Source: Segatella copri (GTDB taxonomy: Bacteria > Bacteroidota > Bacteroidia > Bacteroidales > Bacteroidaceae). From it: a stretch of 64,000 nucleotides of DNA. The DNA lies in assembly GCF_026015295.1 (NCBI RefSeq), contig NZ_JAPDUW010000002.1, positions 103,501-167,500 of the forward strand. Reading direction: 5' to 3'. The notes below the pieces were generated by a model. The model was not told the DNA's origin. It made no database searches and saw nothing but the letters and a program-made list of their open reading frames with translations. Position numbers and translations under genes: made by a program. This document shows positions 49,114 through 58,318 of this stretch, piece by piece. How positions within the stretch are numbered: the stretch's first letter is position 1; the number at the start of each line of letters is the position of its first letter.

Positions 49114-49944
49114 TTAGATTTTGATGTTGAACATGCGCTTGATAGCAATTTCGTAATCGATACCTGTACTTGAGTAAGGTGCATATTCGAATATGCTTTG
49201 TCCGTGTGCCTGAGCTTCCAGGAACTTTACAGAGCGTCGGATACGGCAAGGCAGAATTAAGTCGCCATGTTTTTCGCCTAAAAGTTTGCTCAACTGCTTG
49301 GTAATCTTGGTTCTTTCATCTACCATAACTGGCAGGAGTCCAAGTAATTCCAAATTATCGTTCATGTGGAACTCCTTCACTTCATCCATTACGCTGAGTA
49401 CTTCACTTACTCCCTTGACAGATAATGCTTCCATCTGTACTGGAATCAAAATCTTGCTCGCAGCAACCAAAGCATTATAAGTGTTCTTGGAAAGTGCTGG
49501 AGGACAGTCTATGAAAATGTAGTCGAAATCATCAAATACGTTTTTCAGTCCTTCTCCTGTCATGTCATGGCAATCGTTGTCTTGCAAGCATCCCAGTAAT
49601 ACCGTGTAGCTCTTCATCTGTTCTCTCAGTGAAGGGCCTCCTGGAAGGTGTTGTTCTATATTTTCCATCTGAGCAGATCCTGGAACTGCATATACTCCAT
49701 TTTTACATTTGTAGACTGGCACACCACTCTGTTTGCACATGGCGTTGTATATGTTATCATATTCGTTATCTCTCACTCCGAAAAGCGAAGAGAGGTTGCA
49801 TTGTGGGTCTAAGTCTATTACCAGAACCCTGAGATTGTGATTCAACCGGACTATGCCAGAAGCCAGAGACTGCACAGTAGCCGTCTTGCCTACTCCACCC
49901 TTGTTGTTCACTACTGCAACAATTTCCTGTAGTTCATGTTTCAT
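49114..49944 (-). CDS. parA: ParA-family partition ATPase
   Basis: A 276-residue deviant-Walker ATPase: NNKGGVGKTATVQSLASG (Walker A with the signature Lys), VLVIDLDPQCNLSSLFG (Walker A'), YIFIDCPPALS (Walker B) and LLPVMVDERTKI. It has no N-terminal HTH, so it is of the short (type Ib/Soj-like) class. With the small partner gene and a centromere it segregates low-copy replicons. It is part of the rep-iteron module, indicating a plasmid-like or secondary-chromosome replicon. Confidence 0.93.
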   Translation of the reverse strand: MKHELQEIVAVVNNKGGVGKTATVQSLASGIVRLNHNLRVLVIDLDPQCNLSSLFGVRDNEYDNIYNAMCKQSGVPVYKCKNGVYAVPGSAQMENIEQHLPGGPSLREQMKSYTVLLGCLQDNDCHDMTGEGLKNVFDDFDYIFIDCPPALSKNTYNALVAASKILIPVQMEALSVKGVSEVLSVMDEVKEFHMNDNLELLGLLPVMVDERTKITKQLSKLLGEKHGDLILPCRIRRSVKFLEAQAHGQSIFEYAPYSSTGIDYEIAIKRMFNIKI

Positions 49945-50752
49945 ATTTCTTTTTTCCTTATTTCACGTTATTGTTTAATACAATTTACATATATTAGAAT
50001 TGCTGGCAATTAGAATAAACTGATTGACTTATATTCTTTCGTTCTGAAAGACTAAAAGTCTTATTTCTGGATTATCTAATGTTCTTAAGTTCTAATATTG
50101 GTTGCAAAAATAGCCAAAATAGTTGATATAAAAGAATTTATCTTCTTATTTCTTTGTAAATATCCTCTTTTTTATACTTTTCTAACAATCTTCATGAAGA
50201 ATAAGCATCACTTCGAATGTATTACTAAACGAAAATATGGATATCCTAATTGACGGACAAACTGATTAAACTTATATATGAATATTCTATTAAACATATA
50301 TTTTTATAGGCTATTATACTAATAAATGATTATACTGAGATACGAATAAACCTATTTATGTATAACCATATAAACTAAAGAACCGATAAACTAATATCCG
50401 TAAAATCTTATGATAGGATAAACGGAAATACAAAACTACGTTTAAACAGATATACTAACTGCCAGCAATTATAATAATCTAATGATTGACGAGATAAACA
50501 TATATATTTCAAACCTAACATGTTAACACTTTATAATTCAGCATTTTGATTATTCTTTTTGTAGAATATCTATCATGTGCAAAGTTAGGATGTTAGTTTA
50601 GTCTAATTGCCTAATAAACTAAAATACGTATATTCAACAGGAATAGTTTATATAAGATATGTTAATTTTTCCTCTAAGTGCATACAACCTATTGAAATTT
50701 TCAGTATCTTTACAGAGTTAAACTGATGTCGAACCTTTAAAACTATAACATC
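49945..50752. other. AT-rich gene-free region upstream of parA
   Basis: About 800 AT-rich bases without a gene. They hold many short related words (ATAAACTAATAT, TAAACATATAT) and one pair of perfect inverted 11-mers, AATTGCTGGCA (49998-50008) and TGCCAGCAATT (50460-50470). It could contain the partition centromere or part of the origin. TATCTTTA at 50705-50712 is the likely alanine dehydrogenase promoter. Confidence 0.5.
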
Positions 50753-51859
50753 ATGAAAATTGGTATTCCAAAAGAGATTAAGAATAATGAGAACCGTGTT
50801 GGAATGACACCAGCAGGAGTAGCTGAATTCATTCGACATGGTCACGAAGTGATGGTTCAGCATACGGCTGGAGAGAACAGCGGATTTGCTGATGAAGCGT
50901 ATGAAAAGGTAGGAGCCATAATCTTACCCGACATTCAGAGTGTATATCGTGAGGCGGAAATGATTGTAAAGGTGAAAGAGCCTATCGCTGAGGAATATCC
51001 ACTGATCCATCAAGACCAGCTTGTATTCACTTATTTCCATTTTGCCTGTGACAAGGAACTTACCGATGCCATGCTCAAGAGTGGTGCTGTCTGTCTGGCT
51101 TATGAGACTGTGGAGACAGATAACCACCATTTGCCTTTACTCATTCCGATGAGTGAAGTAGCTGGAAGAATGGCCATTATTAATGGTGCTTTTTATCTGC
51201 AGAAGACAAAGGGAGGAAAAGGAAAACTGATGAGTGGTGTACCTGGTGTGAACCGCGTCAAGGTTTTGGTATTGGGCGGCGGAACCGTAGGAGAAGCTGC
51301 AGCAAGAATGGCTGCAGGAATGGGAGCTGATGTATGGATTACAGATATCAGTTTGCCTCGTCTTCGTCAGTTAGAGATGGAGCTGCCTATCAATGTACAC
51401 ACGCTCTATTCCAACGAGCATAATATTCGTAGAGAATTGACAGATGTGGATATCGTTGTGGGTAGTGTGCTCGTACCAGGTGATAAGGCGCCGCATCTTA
51501 TCACGAAAGATATGTTGAAATTGATGGAGCCAGGAACAGTACTTGTTGATGTAGCAATCGATCAGGGTGGCTGTTTCGAGACATCGCATCCAACCACACA
51601 TTCTGATCCGACATATATGGTCGATGGAATCGTTCATTATGCAGTAGCTAATATTCCTGGTGCTGTGCCGAATACCTCTACTACAGCCTTGACCAATGCT
51701 ACGCTGAAATATGCATTGGCGCTTGCTGATAAGGGTTGGCGAAAGGCCTGCAAGGAGGATAAAGCCCTGTATAGGGGGTTGAATATCGTAAATGGAAAGG
51801 TGGTATTCAAGGCCGTAGCGGATGTCTTCGGACTGGAATATGAAGAAATGATACTCTAA
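50753..51859 (+). CDS. ald: alanine dehydrogenase
   Basis: A 368-residue enzyme interconverting L-alanine plus NAD+ and pyruvate, ammonium and NADH. Start MKIGIPKEIKNNENRVGMTPAG is typical; substrate-binding Arg and Lys (KVKEP) and His (FTYFHFA) are in place. The nucleotide fold is VLVLGGGTVGEAAARMAAGMGA, and VAIDQGGCFETSHPTTHSDP follows with the conserved C-terminal block (GLNIVNGKVVF). Normal family length. An alanine/glycine symporter gene lies 7 kb downstream, suggesting use of imported alanine. Confidence 0.95.
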   Translation: MKIGIPKEIKNNENRVGMTPAGVAEFIRHGHEVMVQHTAGENSGFADEAYEKVGAIILPDIQSVYREAEMIVKVKEPIAEEYPLIHQDQLVFTYFHFACDKELTDAMLKSGAVCLAYETVETDNHHLPLLIPMSEVAGRMAIINGAFYLQKTKGGKGKLMSGVPGVNRVKVLVLGGGTVGEAAARMAAGMGADVWITDISLPRLRQLEMELPINVHTLYSNEHNIRRELTDVDIVVGSVLVPGDKAPHLITKDMLKLMEPGTVLVDVAIDQGGCFETSHPTTHSDPTYMVDGIVHYAVANIPGAVPNTSTTALTNATLKYALALADKGWRKACKEDKALYRGLNIVNGKVVFKAVADVFGLEYEEMIL

Positions 51860-51870
51860 GTAGAGTAGGG

Positions 51871-51904
51871 GAGGGTTCCATAACACAAAAGCTATGGGAT
51901 CCTC
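51871..51904 (+). terminator. probable ald terminator
   Basis: GAGGGTTCCATA and TATGGGATCCTC form a hairpin with two mismatches, followed by TTTAAATAAT. Confidence 0.5.
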
Positions 51905-52089
51905 TTTAAATAATGTATTACGGAGAACAGAATACACTTTGTTTGATTTGAACGCTTACTGATAGCATTTTTTTAGAGAAAAAGACTTAAAAACCGGGAA
52001 AATGTAAGGAAAATAGGAGAAAATGCAGGAATATGTGTATAAAATAAGTTAATTTTGTAACATGATGCTATAGTTTTAGATATTTTTTA

Positions 52090-52097
52090 TACTTTTG
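52090..52097 (+). promoter_or_regulatory. promoter of the susCD operon
   Basis: TACTTTTG (TAnnTTTG) 38 bases before the SusC start codon. Confidence 0.55.
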
Positions 52098-52134
52098 TGC
52101 CATGAACATGAAGTTTAACTAACATTCAGTTATT

Positions 52135-55100
52135 ATGAAGAAGAAAAAAAGCTTGTTGCTTTTCTTGGCAGCAACTTCAGCCAGCTTTGTGCAGGCAGCC
52201 CTTCCAGTTCATACCAGTTTTGCGGCTGGTATTGAAAATGTGCAAGAAAAAGGTCATACCTTTGTAAAAGGAAGAGTGATTGATTCCGAGGGAAATCCTC
52301 TGGTAGGTGTCACGGTGCAGATCGAAGGCACAAGCTATGGTGTTATCACTGATGCTGATGGTAACTACATACTGGAATTTCCATCTATGGCGCATCCTAA
52401 AATTGTATTTTCCAGCATTGGTTACAAATCGAAGAGTATTGAATTTCGTGGCGTAAAAGAGCAGAACATGATGCTGGAGTTGGATCATGTTGCGCTGGAT
52501 GATCTCGTTGTCATCGGTTACGGTAGCAAGAGCCGTAGGAATGTAACTACCGCTATTTCTACCGTGAGTCAGGAACAGATAAGCAAGTTGGCTGCTACCA
52601 CACCAACCCTCGATGGTCTTCTTCAGGGTACTGTAAAGGGCGTATTGGCTACTACCGCAAATGGTGAGCCTGGTTCATCTCTCAAGTTAAACATCCGCGG
52701 TATTACATCTCCTTATCCTAAATCGGGTAAAGGTAACAACAACCAGCCTCTTTATGTCATTGATGGCGTTCCTACCTTTATGGAGGATACCGGCATCAAC
52801 CCGCTCATCAATATCTCACCAAACGATATTGAGAGTATCGATGTGCTGAAAGATGCCGCAGCTACTGCGATCTATGGATCACGTGGAGCCAATGGTGTCG
52901 TTATTGTCAAGACGAAAAATGGTAAGCGCAATGAAAAGACCAAGGTAGATTTCGGCTACACATTCTCGTTCAGTAATCCTATCAAGAACTATAAGCCATT
53001 GAACATTTCTGAATACAAGAATGTGCAGGACGAGATTCTGCGCAATACGGTAAATGGTATGAACGACGGCAGTTCGATGGTGAATATGTATGGCGTAGCC
53101 GACTATCTGAGCCAATTTGGTAACATCGGATATAATGCCGAGACGGGTGTCTATACATATAATGGACTTAATGAGAGTCTCTTTGGTACGACGAATACCA
53201 ACTGGGCTAAGGAGGTGATCAACAAGAATGCGCCTACTCACCAGTATAATGTAGCCATCAGAGGTGGCAGCAACAGGACCAACTATTCATTCTCCTTCAA
53301 CGGTATGAACCAGGAAGGTCTGCTCATCAACGACCGTATGGAGAGATATGGTGCCAGACTCTCTTTGGATTCTGAAATCAATAAGTATATCACCGTGGGT
53401 GGTGTGCTCGACTATACCTACTCTTCTCGCAAGAGCGGAAGCAACGATCCTGCATTGGGTTATGACAACGACTCATGGAAGACTCGCCCAGACCTGACTG
53501 TACGCGATGCAGACGGTAACCTGAATCGAGTAGATAAGTTTGGCGAATATGCAGATAGCTATATGGATGCAAGTCCGGTGGGCAAACTCCAGAGAAAGAC
53601 CCAGTATGAGAACGACCAGTTCTCCGGAAATGCCTATATTGACATCAAGCCTATTGAAGGTCTTACCCTCCATGCTGATGCCAACATATCCCGTTTCATC
53701 TTCAGCAACAGCTATTTCTCTCCGAAAGTTTCCTTGCCGGAACAGTATGAGACAGAACCAACTTCTACGCTCGCAGAGGCTAACTATCGCAACACGAATA
53801 CGTCTATCAACTTCCGTGCTGACTATAAATTCAAGATTACTGACGACCATCGCTTCGACGTGATGGCTGGTTATAGTGCTGACAGGTATTGGAGCAAGGA
53901 ACACGACCAGGCTTATAGTGGTTTTCCTAACGATGATGTATTGAACAATGCCAGTTCTGCAACCACCGTCAATAAGCCTACCGAGATTTATTCCAAGAGT
54001 GGACTCAATTCCCTCTATGGCCGTTTGAGCTATGATTTCCTCTCACGTTATCTGCTTGATTTCAGTCTTCGTTCCGATGAGTCATCAAAATTTGGACCGG
54101 GTAACAAACGCGGTACTTTCCCTGCAGTTTCTCTGGCCTGGCGCATCAATCAAGAGCCTTTCCTGGAATCTGTAAGAGATATTGATGATCTGAAGTTCCG
54201 TTTGAGTTGGGGTAAGACAGGTTCTACCAATGTATCCGACTTCTCTTACATCCAGTATTTCAACTCCAATATCTATGGTGGACAGAGTGCCATTACCTTA
54301 GCCACTACTTATCCTAACAAGGATATCAAGTGGGAGATGACTACTGAATACAATGCCGGTGTTGACTTCTCGTTCTTCAATGGCAGACTGAACGGTAGCT
54401 TTGATATCTATCACCGTAAGACAGATGGCGCCTTGGCTCCAGCTCCTATCGCCTTGGAGTTTGGTATCGGTACATTCTACAGCAATATTCTCGACCTAAC
54501 CAATAATGGTTTCGAGTTCTCTATCGGAGGAGATGTGGTTCGCACCAAGGATTTCACCTACAATACGATGCTCAGTATCTCATCCAACAAGAATAAGATA
54601 ACCAAGCTCAATGGTTCTACACTCGACATGATGCACCAGGATCTCTACATGGAAGGTCATGCGATGGGAACCGTGAAGGGTTACAAGGTGGCTGGTATTT
54701 TCCAGAGTCAGAAACAGATTGATGAACTGAATTCTCAGGCACAGGCAAACGGATATGATTTCTATCAGAATGGCGCTCACGTAGGCGACTATATGTTTGT
54801 GGATACAGATGGCAACGGGTATATTACCGAGGCAGACCGTACGGCTATCGCCAATCCGGAGCCAAAGGTGTTCGGAGGTTGGTCACATACCTTATCTTAT
54901 AAGAACCTCACCCTGTCAATGCTCTTCCAGTATCAGTTTGGAGGTCATGCATACTACAGTACTATGCAGGAATCTGCAGCCGGTAGTCTGGGTCAGAGTA
55001 TTCTGAGAGAAATGTACGGCAATACCTGGACACCGGATCGCACGGATGCCAAGTATGCTCAGCTGGTATGGTTGCCTGCAAGCATGGACAATACAAATAC

Positions 55101-55365
55101 CAACGACCGCTATGTATATTCCAACTCATATTTCCGTCTGAGAAATATCACGCTCTCCTATAATTTCGAGCCATCTCTTCTGGAGCGCCTGCACATCAGC
55201 GGAGCATCTGTGTTCTTCACAGCCACCAACCTGTTTACCATTACTAACTGGCCAGGTTTGGATCCAGACATGTCGGCAACAAATGCCTTCTTAAAGACTA
55301 CAGAGAATAAGGACGTTTATCCAATGAGCCGTTCTTTCTCTATCGGTCTGAAATTACAATTCTAA
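52135..55365 (+). CDS. SusC-family TonB-linked outer-membrane receptor
   Basis: A 1076-residue SusC-type protein. Signal peptide to about residue 31; carboxypeptidase-like domain 43-120 (VKGRVIDSEGNPLVGVTVQI, GVITDADGNYIL); plug domain 125-260 with the SusC motifs DDLVVIGYGSKSRRNVTTAI, INIRG-type LKLNIRGITSP, PLYVIDGVP and AIYGSRGANGVVIVKTKNG; then the barrel to the end (GLKLQF). It forms the lid-and-barrel importer with SusD. Ligand, glycan or peptide, cannot be told; no glycoside hydrolases follow. The next genes are susD and a thioredoxin-like protein, so the ligand may be peptidic. Confidence 0.95.
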   Translation: MKKKKSLLLFLAATSASFVQAALPVHTSFAAGIENVQEKGHTFVKGRVIDSEGNPLVGVTVQIEGTSYGVITDADGNYILEFPSMAHPKIVFSSIGYKSKSIEFRGVKEQNMMLELDHVALDDLVVIGYGSKSRRNVTTAISTVSQEQISKLAATTPTLDGLLQGTVKGVLATTANGEPGSSLKLNIRGITSPYPKSGKGNNNQPLYVIDGVPTFMEDTGINPLINISPNDIESIDVLKDAAATAIYGSRGANGVVIVKTKNGKRNEKTKVDFGYTFSFSNPIKNYKPLNISEYKNVQDEILRNTVNGMNDGSSMVNMYGVADYLSQFGNIGYNAETGVYTYNGLNESLFGTTNTNWAKEVINKNAPTHQYNVAIRGGSNRTNYSFSFNGMNQEGLLINDRMERYGARLSLDSEINKYITVGGVLDYTYSSRKSGSNDPALGYDNDSWKTRPDLTVRDADGNLNRVDKFGEYADSYMDASPVGKLQRKTQYENDQFSGNAYIDIKPIEGLTLHADANISRFIFSNSYFSPKVSLPEQYETEPTSTLAEANYRNTNTSINFRADYKFKITDDHRFDVMAGYSADRYWSKEHDQAYSGFPNDDVLNNASSATTVNKPTEIYSKSGLNSLYGRLSYDFLSRYLLDFSLRSDESSKFGPGNKRGTFPAVSLAWRINQEPFLESVRDIDDLKFRLSWGKTGSTNVSDFSYIQYFNSNIYGGQSAITLATTYPNKDIKWEMTTEYNAGVDFSFFNGRLNGSFDIYHRKTDGALAPAPIALEFGIGTFYSNILDLTNNGFEFSIGGDVVRTKDFTYNTMLSISSNKNKITKLNGSTLDMMHQDLYMEGHAMGTVKGYKVAGIFQSQKQIDELNSQAQANGYDFYQNGAHVGDYMFVDTDGNGYITEADRTAIANPEPKVFGGWSHTLSYKNLTLSMLFQYQFGGHAYYSTMQESAAGSLGQSILREMYGNTWTPDRTDAKYAQLVWLPASMDNTNTNDRYVYSNSYFRLRNITLSYNFEPSLLERLHISGASVFFTATNLFTITNWPGLDPDMSATNAFLKTTENKDVYPMSRSFSIGLKLQF

Positions 55366-55386
55366 CTCATACAAAGACTGTAGATT

Positions 55387-56988
55387 ATGAAACATATAAG
55401 ATTTCAATTTCTTACGCTCCTTTCAGCCACAGCACTGACTCTTACATCGTGTGACCTGATAGGTAGCCTCGACGGCATCGAACCAGAACATGTGGTTACT
55501 GATGACAATTATATCACTGATGTCTCAACTGCACAGACGGCGCTCAATGGTGTCTATGCCTCATGGCGCAGCACGGGTGTATCTTACCTGCGCTATGGAA
55601 TGTCGTCTATGGCTCATACCCAGGCCATGGCGATGGCAATGGGGGCGGATGAGTTTGCTGCCGAGAATATCGAGACCAATAACAGTAATGTGGAGACGGC
55701 TTATACCGCCTATTACAATGTAATCAATGCGGCCAATACCTTCCTGGTACATATCAACAAGAATATACCAGGACTGAGCGAGGAGAAACGTACAGAGATG
55801 ATTGCAGAGGCCCGTTGCCAGCGTGCCTTAGCTTACCTTACTCTGCTGAAGTGCTTCGGAGAATATTGGAAGCAGGATTCACCATACGGTGTCTGCATCT
55901 TCCAGGACGAACTGGTAAGAGATAACCAACCACGCAAGCGTTCTTCTGTGGCTGAAACTTACAAGTTGATATCTGATGATCTCGACTATGCCATCGCCCA
56001 TTGTGAACAGCATCCGGCAGATCATTATCACATGAGTTCTGTTTTCGCCAAGGCTTTGAAAGCCAAAATGTATATGGCTCAGGATAATTATGCTGAAGCT
56101 GCAAGACTGGCAGAGGAAGTGATCAGTGAGGCTGAAGCAGCTGGTTATGGTTTGGAAAGCGATTATGCCAAGATCTTCGACGAACAGTTTAATTCTCAGG
56201 AGATGCTCTTTGCTCCTTATACAGCCAATCCAAGTGAGTTGATGGATTCAAACTGGTATATGTTTTCTCCAGGTTCACTCCTCAAGAAGGTGGCAGATGA
56301 TTTAGTTCCAGATGATGAAACAGGTGGAGATATTGTTATTCCAACCCCGGGAGATGGTGGGGACGTTGTTGTTCCTGATCCTGATGGTTCTTCAGATGGT
56401 AGTGCTTCTGGCGATGGTGGTGTTGTTATTCCAGGCGGTGATGGTGGAGTAGTCATCCCAGGCGGTGATGGTAGTGATTTCCCATTCCCTCCAGGTGAAG
56501 ATGATGTAGCTTCCTACGATGCGCTATATACATGGGCCTATAAGGGAGATGCCATGAATGGTATTGGAAAATATAACAAGTTGACTCCTGAAATGTTCTA
56601 TGCTGACTCTTATTACTTCATGCGCCTTGCCGAAGTTTATTATATCGCTGCCGAAGCAGAGGCTCGTCAGGGTCAGTATGCTAAGGCTCGTACGCTCTTG
56701 GCTACAGTCATCGAACGTGCTGGATATACTGAGGACGATGTGAACGCAATTGCCGACAGTGATCTTCTGGGTGAAATTCTCAAGCATAAGTTGTGTGATA
56801 TGAGTAACGAAAATCTTGAAGAATGGTTCGATCTTTGCCGTTATAACCGTCAGGGTGGTTTCGAGAGTTGGACAGAAGATGAGAAAGCAGAACTTCCTAG
56901 CTTCCGCCGATATCTTCTTCCTATACCAAAGGCATCTATGGGAGCCAATAATCTTCTGGTTCAGAATCCGGAATATGTGAATCAATAA
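55387..56988 (+). CDS. SusD-family surface lipoprotein with Gly/Asp insert
   Basis: A 533-residue SusD/RagB protein, 21 bases after susC. Lipobox LTLTSCDLIG with Cys near residue 22. The TPR-rich N-half includes AEARCQRALAYLTLLKCFGE and SSVFAKALKAKMYMAQDNYA. The C-half contains YFMRLAEVYYIAAEAEARQG and ends RYLLPIPKASMGANNLLVQN, as usual. Residues about 311-375 are an unusual Gly/Asp/Val/Pro-rich insert with three near repeats of GDGGVVIPGG, placed where ligand-binding loops lie. The insert replaces or extends the binding face. Function of the insert unknown; otherwise a normal nutrient-capture subunit. Confidence 0.93.
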   Translation: MKHIRFQFLTLLSATALTLTSCDLIGSLDGIEPEHVVTDDNYITDVSTAQTALNGVYASWRSTGVSYLRYGMSSMAHTQAMAMAMGADEFAAENIETNNSNVETAYTAYYNVINAANTFLVHINKNIPGLSEEKRTEMIAEARCQRALAYLTLLKCFGEYWKQDSPYGVCIFQDELVRDNQPRKRSSVAETYKLISDDLDYAIAHCEQHPADHYHMSSVFAKALKAKMYMAQDNYAEAARLAEEVISEAEAAGYGLESDYAKIFDEQFNSQEMLFAPYTANPSELMDSNWYMFSPGSLLKKVADDLVPDDETGGDIVIPTPGDGGDVVVPDPDGSSDGSASGDGGVVIPGGDGGVVIPGGDGSDFPFPPGEDDVASYDALYTWAYKGDAMNGIGKYNKLTPEMFYADSYYFMRLAEVYYIAAEAEARQGQYAKARTLLATVIERAGYTEDDVNAIADSDLLGEILKHKLCDMSNENLEEWFDLCRYNRQGGFESWTEDEKAELPSFRRYLLPIPKASMGANNLLVQNPEYVNQ

Positions 56989-57018
56989 ACATTATATAAT
57001 AAATAAAATCGAGAAAAA

Positions 57019-58188
57019 ATGAATAAGATGAAAATGAAAACTTGCATGATGACACTTGCCGGTCTTGTACTTGCAATGGCTGCCAGCGCGCAGAATTTTG
57101 AGATGAAAGGCAAGGTTAAAGGTAACGTGGACGGCTGTTCTGTCATGTTGCAGAAGTATGGATTGGAAGGTGTTACCAATCTGGATAGTGTTACAATCAA
57201 GAATGGTGAGTTCACCCTCAAGGGGGTAGTTAACCAGCCTGAGCAGTATCAGATGGTTATTGATATGAACAAGCCTGGTACAGCTGAGCCTGACTATCAG
57301 AAAATATTCTCAACAAGAGTCTATGTAGAGAATAAGCCGATGACCTACGATGTAGATCTTACCGGTTTTCCTGCAGAGCGTGATATGAGTATGATAGAGC
57401 CTGTTGTAAAGGGTTCTACCACTCAGGATATTTATCAGGCTTATCTTGAACTGATGTCACCTATTCAGGACAAGATGCACAAGATGGATGATAGTATCAA
57501 CCAGACTACCGATTTGGCACAGCGTGTATCTCTTGCCAAGGAAGCCATCAAGTTGCAGGAGGAAATGCGCCATCAGACCAGTCTGTTTATTCAGCAGCAT
57601 ACCACTTCTCTGGTAGCCTTCGACTTGCTTCTCGAGAGTTTCTCTTCTTTACCAACCCCATATACCTCTCAGCAGATTGACGAGATGATGGGCTGGTTGA
57701 AGAACGACTGGAGTTCTTCTGCACAATATCCGATGCTGCAGATGCAGGCAGAGATGGCAAAGCATACAGCTATCGGCAACCATTATATCGATGGTACCGT
57801 TGTCACTCCTGAAGGCAAGCAGGTGAAGCTTTCTTCACTTATCAAGAAGGGTGAATACACCATGTTGGAGTTCTGGGCTTCCTGGTGTCGTCCATGCCGT
57901 CAGGAGATTCCACATCTCAAGAAGGTACACGAGAAATACAAGGATTTCAACATCATCAGTATTTCCGTAGATGAGAGAGATGCCGACTGGAAAAAGGCAA
58001 TGGCCAAGGAAGGAATGACCTGGACACAGGTTCGCAATCCTGAAGGTTTTGGCGGTATGGTGATGGGCGAGTATGGCATCAATGGTATTCCAGCCTGTCT
58101 CATCCTAGATAAGGATGGCAATTTCTATAAGACCAACATGCGTGGTGCTTATCTTGATGCTTTCTTATACGATTACTATAAGAAATAA
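57019..58188 (+). CDS. DUF4369 plus TlpA/ResA-type thioredoxin protein
   Basis: A 389-residue exported protein: signal peptide to about residue 24 (LAMAASAQN), DUF4369 domain 27-120 (MKGKVKGNVDGCSVML), a helical middle, then a thioredoxin-like AhpC/TSA domain 245-389 with active site ASWCRPCRQEIPHL and cis-Pro GINGIPACLILD. In Bacteroidota such periplasmic thiol-disulfide proteins often end SusCD operons of the peptide/protein-type. It probably reduces disulfides in imported ligands or in the receptor. Thirty bases after susD; a strong terminator follows. Confidence 0.9.
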   Translation: MNKMKMKTCMMTLAGLVLAMAASAQNFEMKGKVKGNVDGCSVMLQKYGLEGVTNLDSVTIKNGEFTLKGVVNQPEQYQMVIDMNKPGTAEPDYQKIFSTRVYVENKPMTYDVDLTGFPAERDMSMIEPVVKGSTTQDIYQAYLELMSPIQDKMHKMDDSINQTTDLAQRVSLAKEAIKLQEEMRHQTSLFIQQHTTSLVAFDLLLESFSSLPTPYTSQQIDEMMGWLKNDWSSSAQYPMLQMQAEMAKHTAIGNHYIDGTVVTPEGKQVKLSSLIKKGEYTMLEFWASWCRPCRQEIPHLKKVHEKYKDFNIISISVDERDADWKKAMAKEGMTWTQVRNPEGFGGMVMGEYGINGIPACLILDKDGNFYKTNMRGAYLDAFLYDYYKK

Positions 58189-58209
58189 AATAGTTTAGTG
58201 CATAAAAAT

Positions 58210-58264
58210 ATTCCCCGATATGAATCCTCAGTATTCCTGCAGGATTCGTATCGGGGAATTTTGT
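58210..58264 (+). terminator. terminator of the susCD operon
   Basis: ATTCCCCGATA-T-GAATCCT and AGGATTC-G-TATCGGGGAAT with a 12-base loop, then TTTTG. Strong. Confidence 0.9.
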
Positions 58265-58318
58265 TGATGACTTGTATGAAGGATAGATCTTCGCGAAATG
58301 AATATCCATCATTGTTAT

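Noticed and set aside
57900..58200. Possible extra small gene between the thioredoxin protein and its terminator
   Set aside because: Minus-strand frames here mirror the thioredoxin domain; no ribosome site or promoter is seen.
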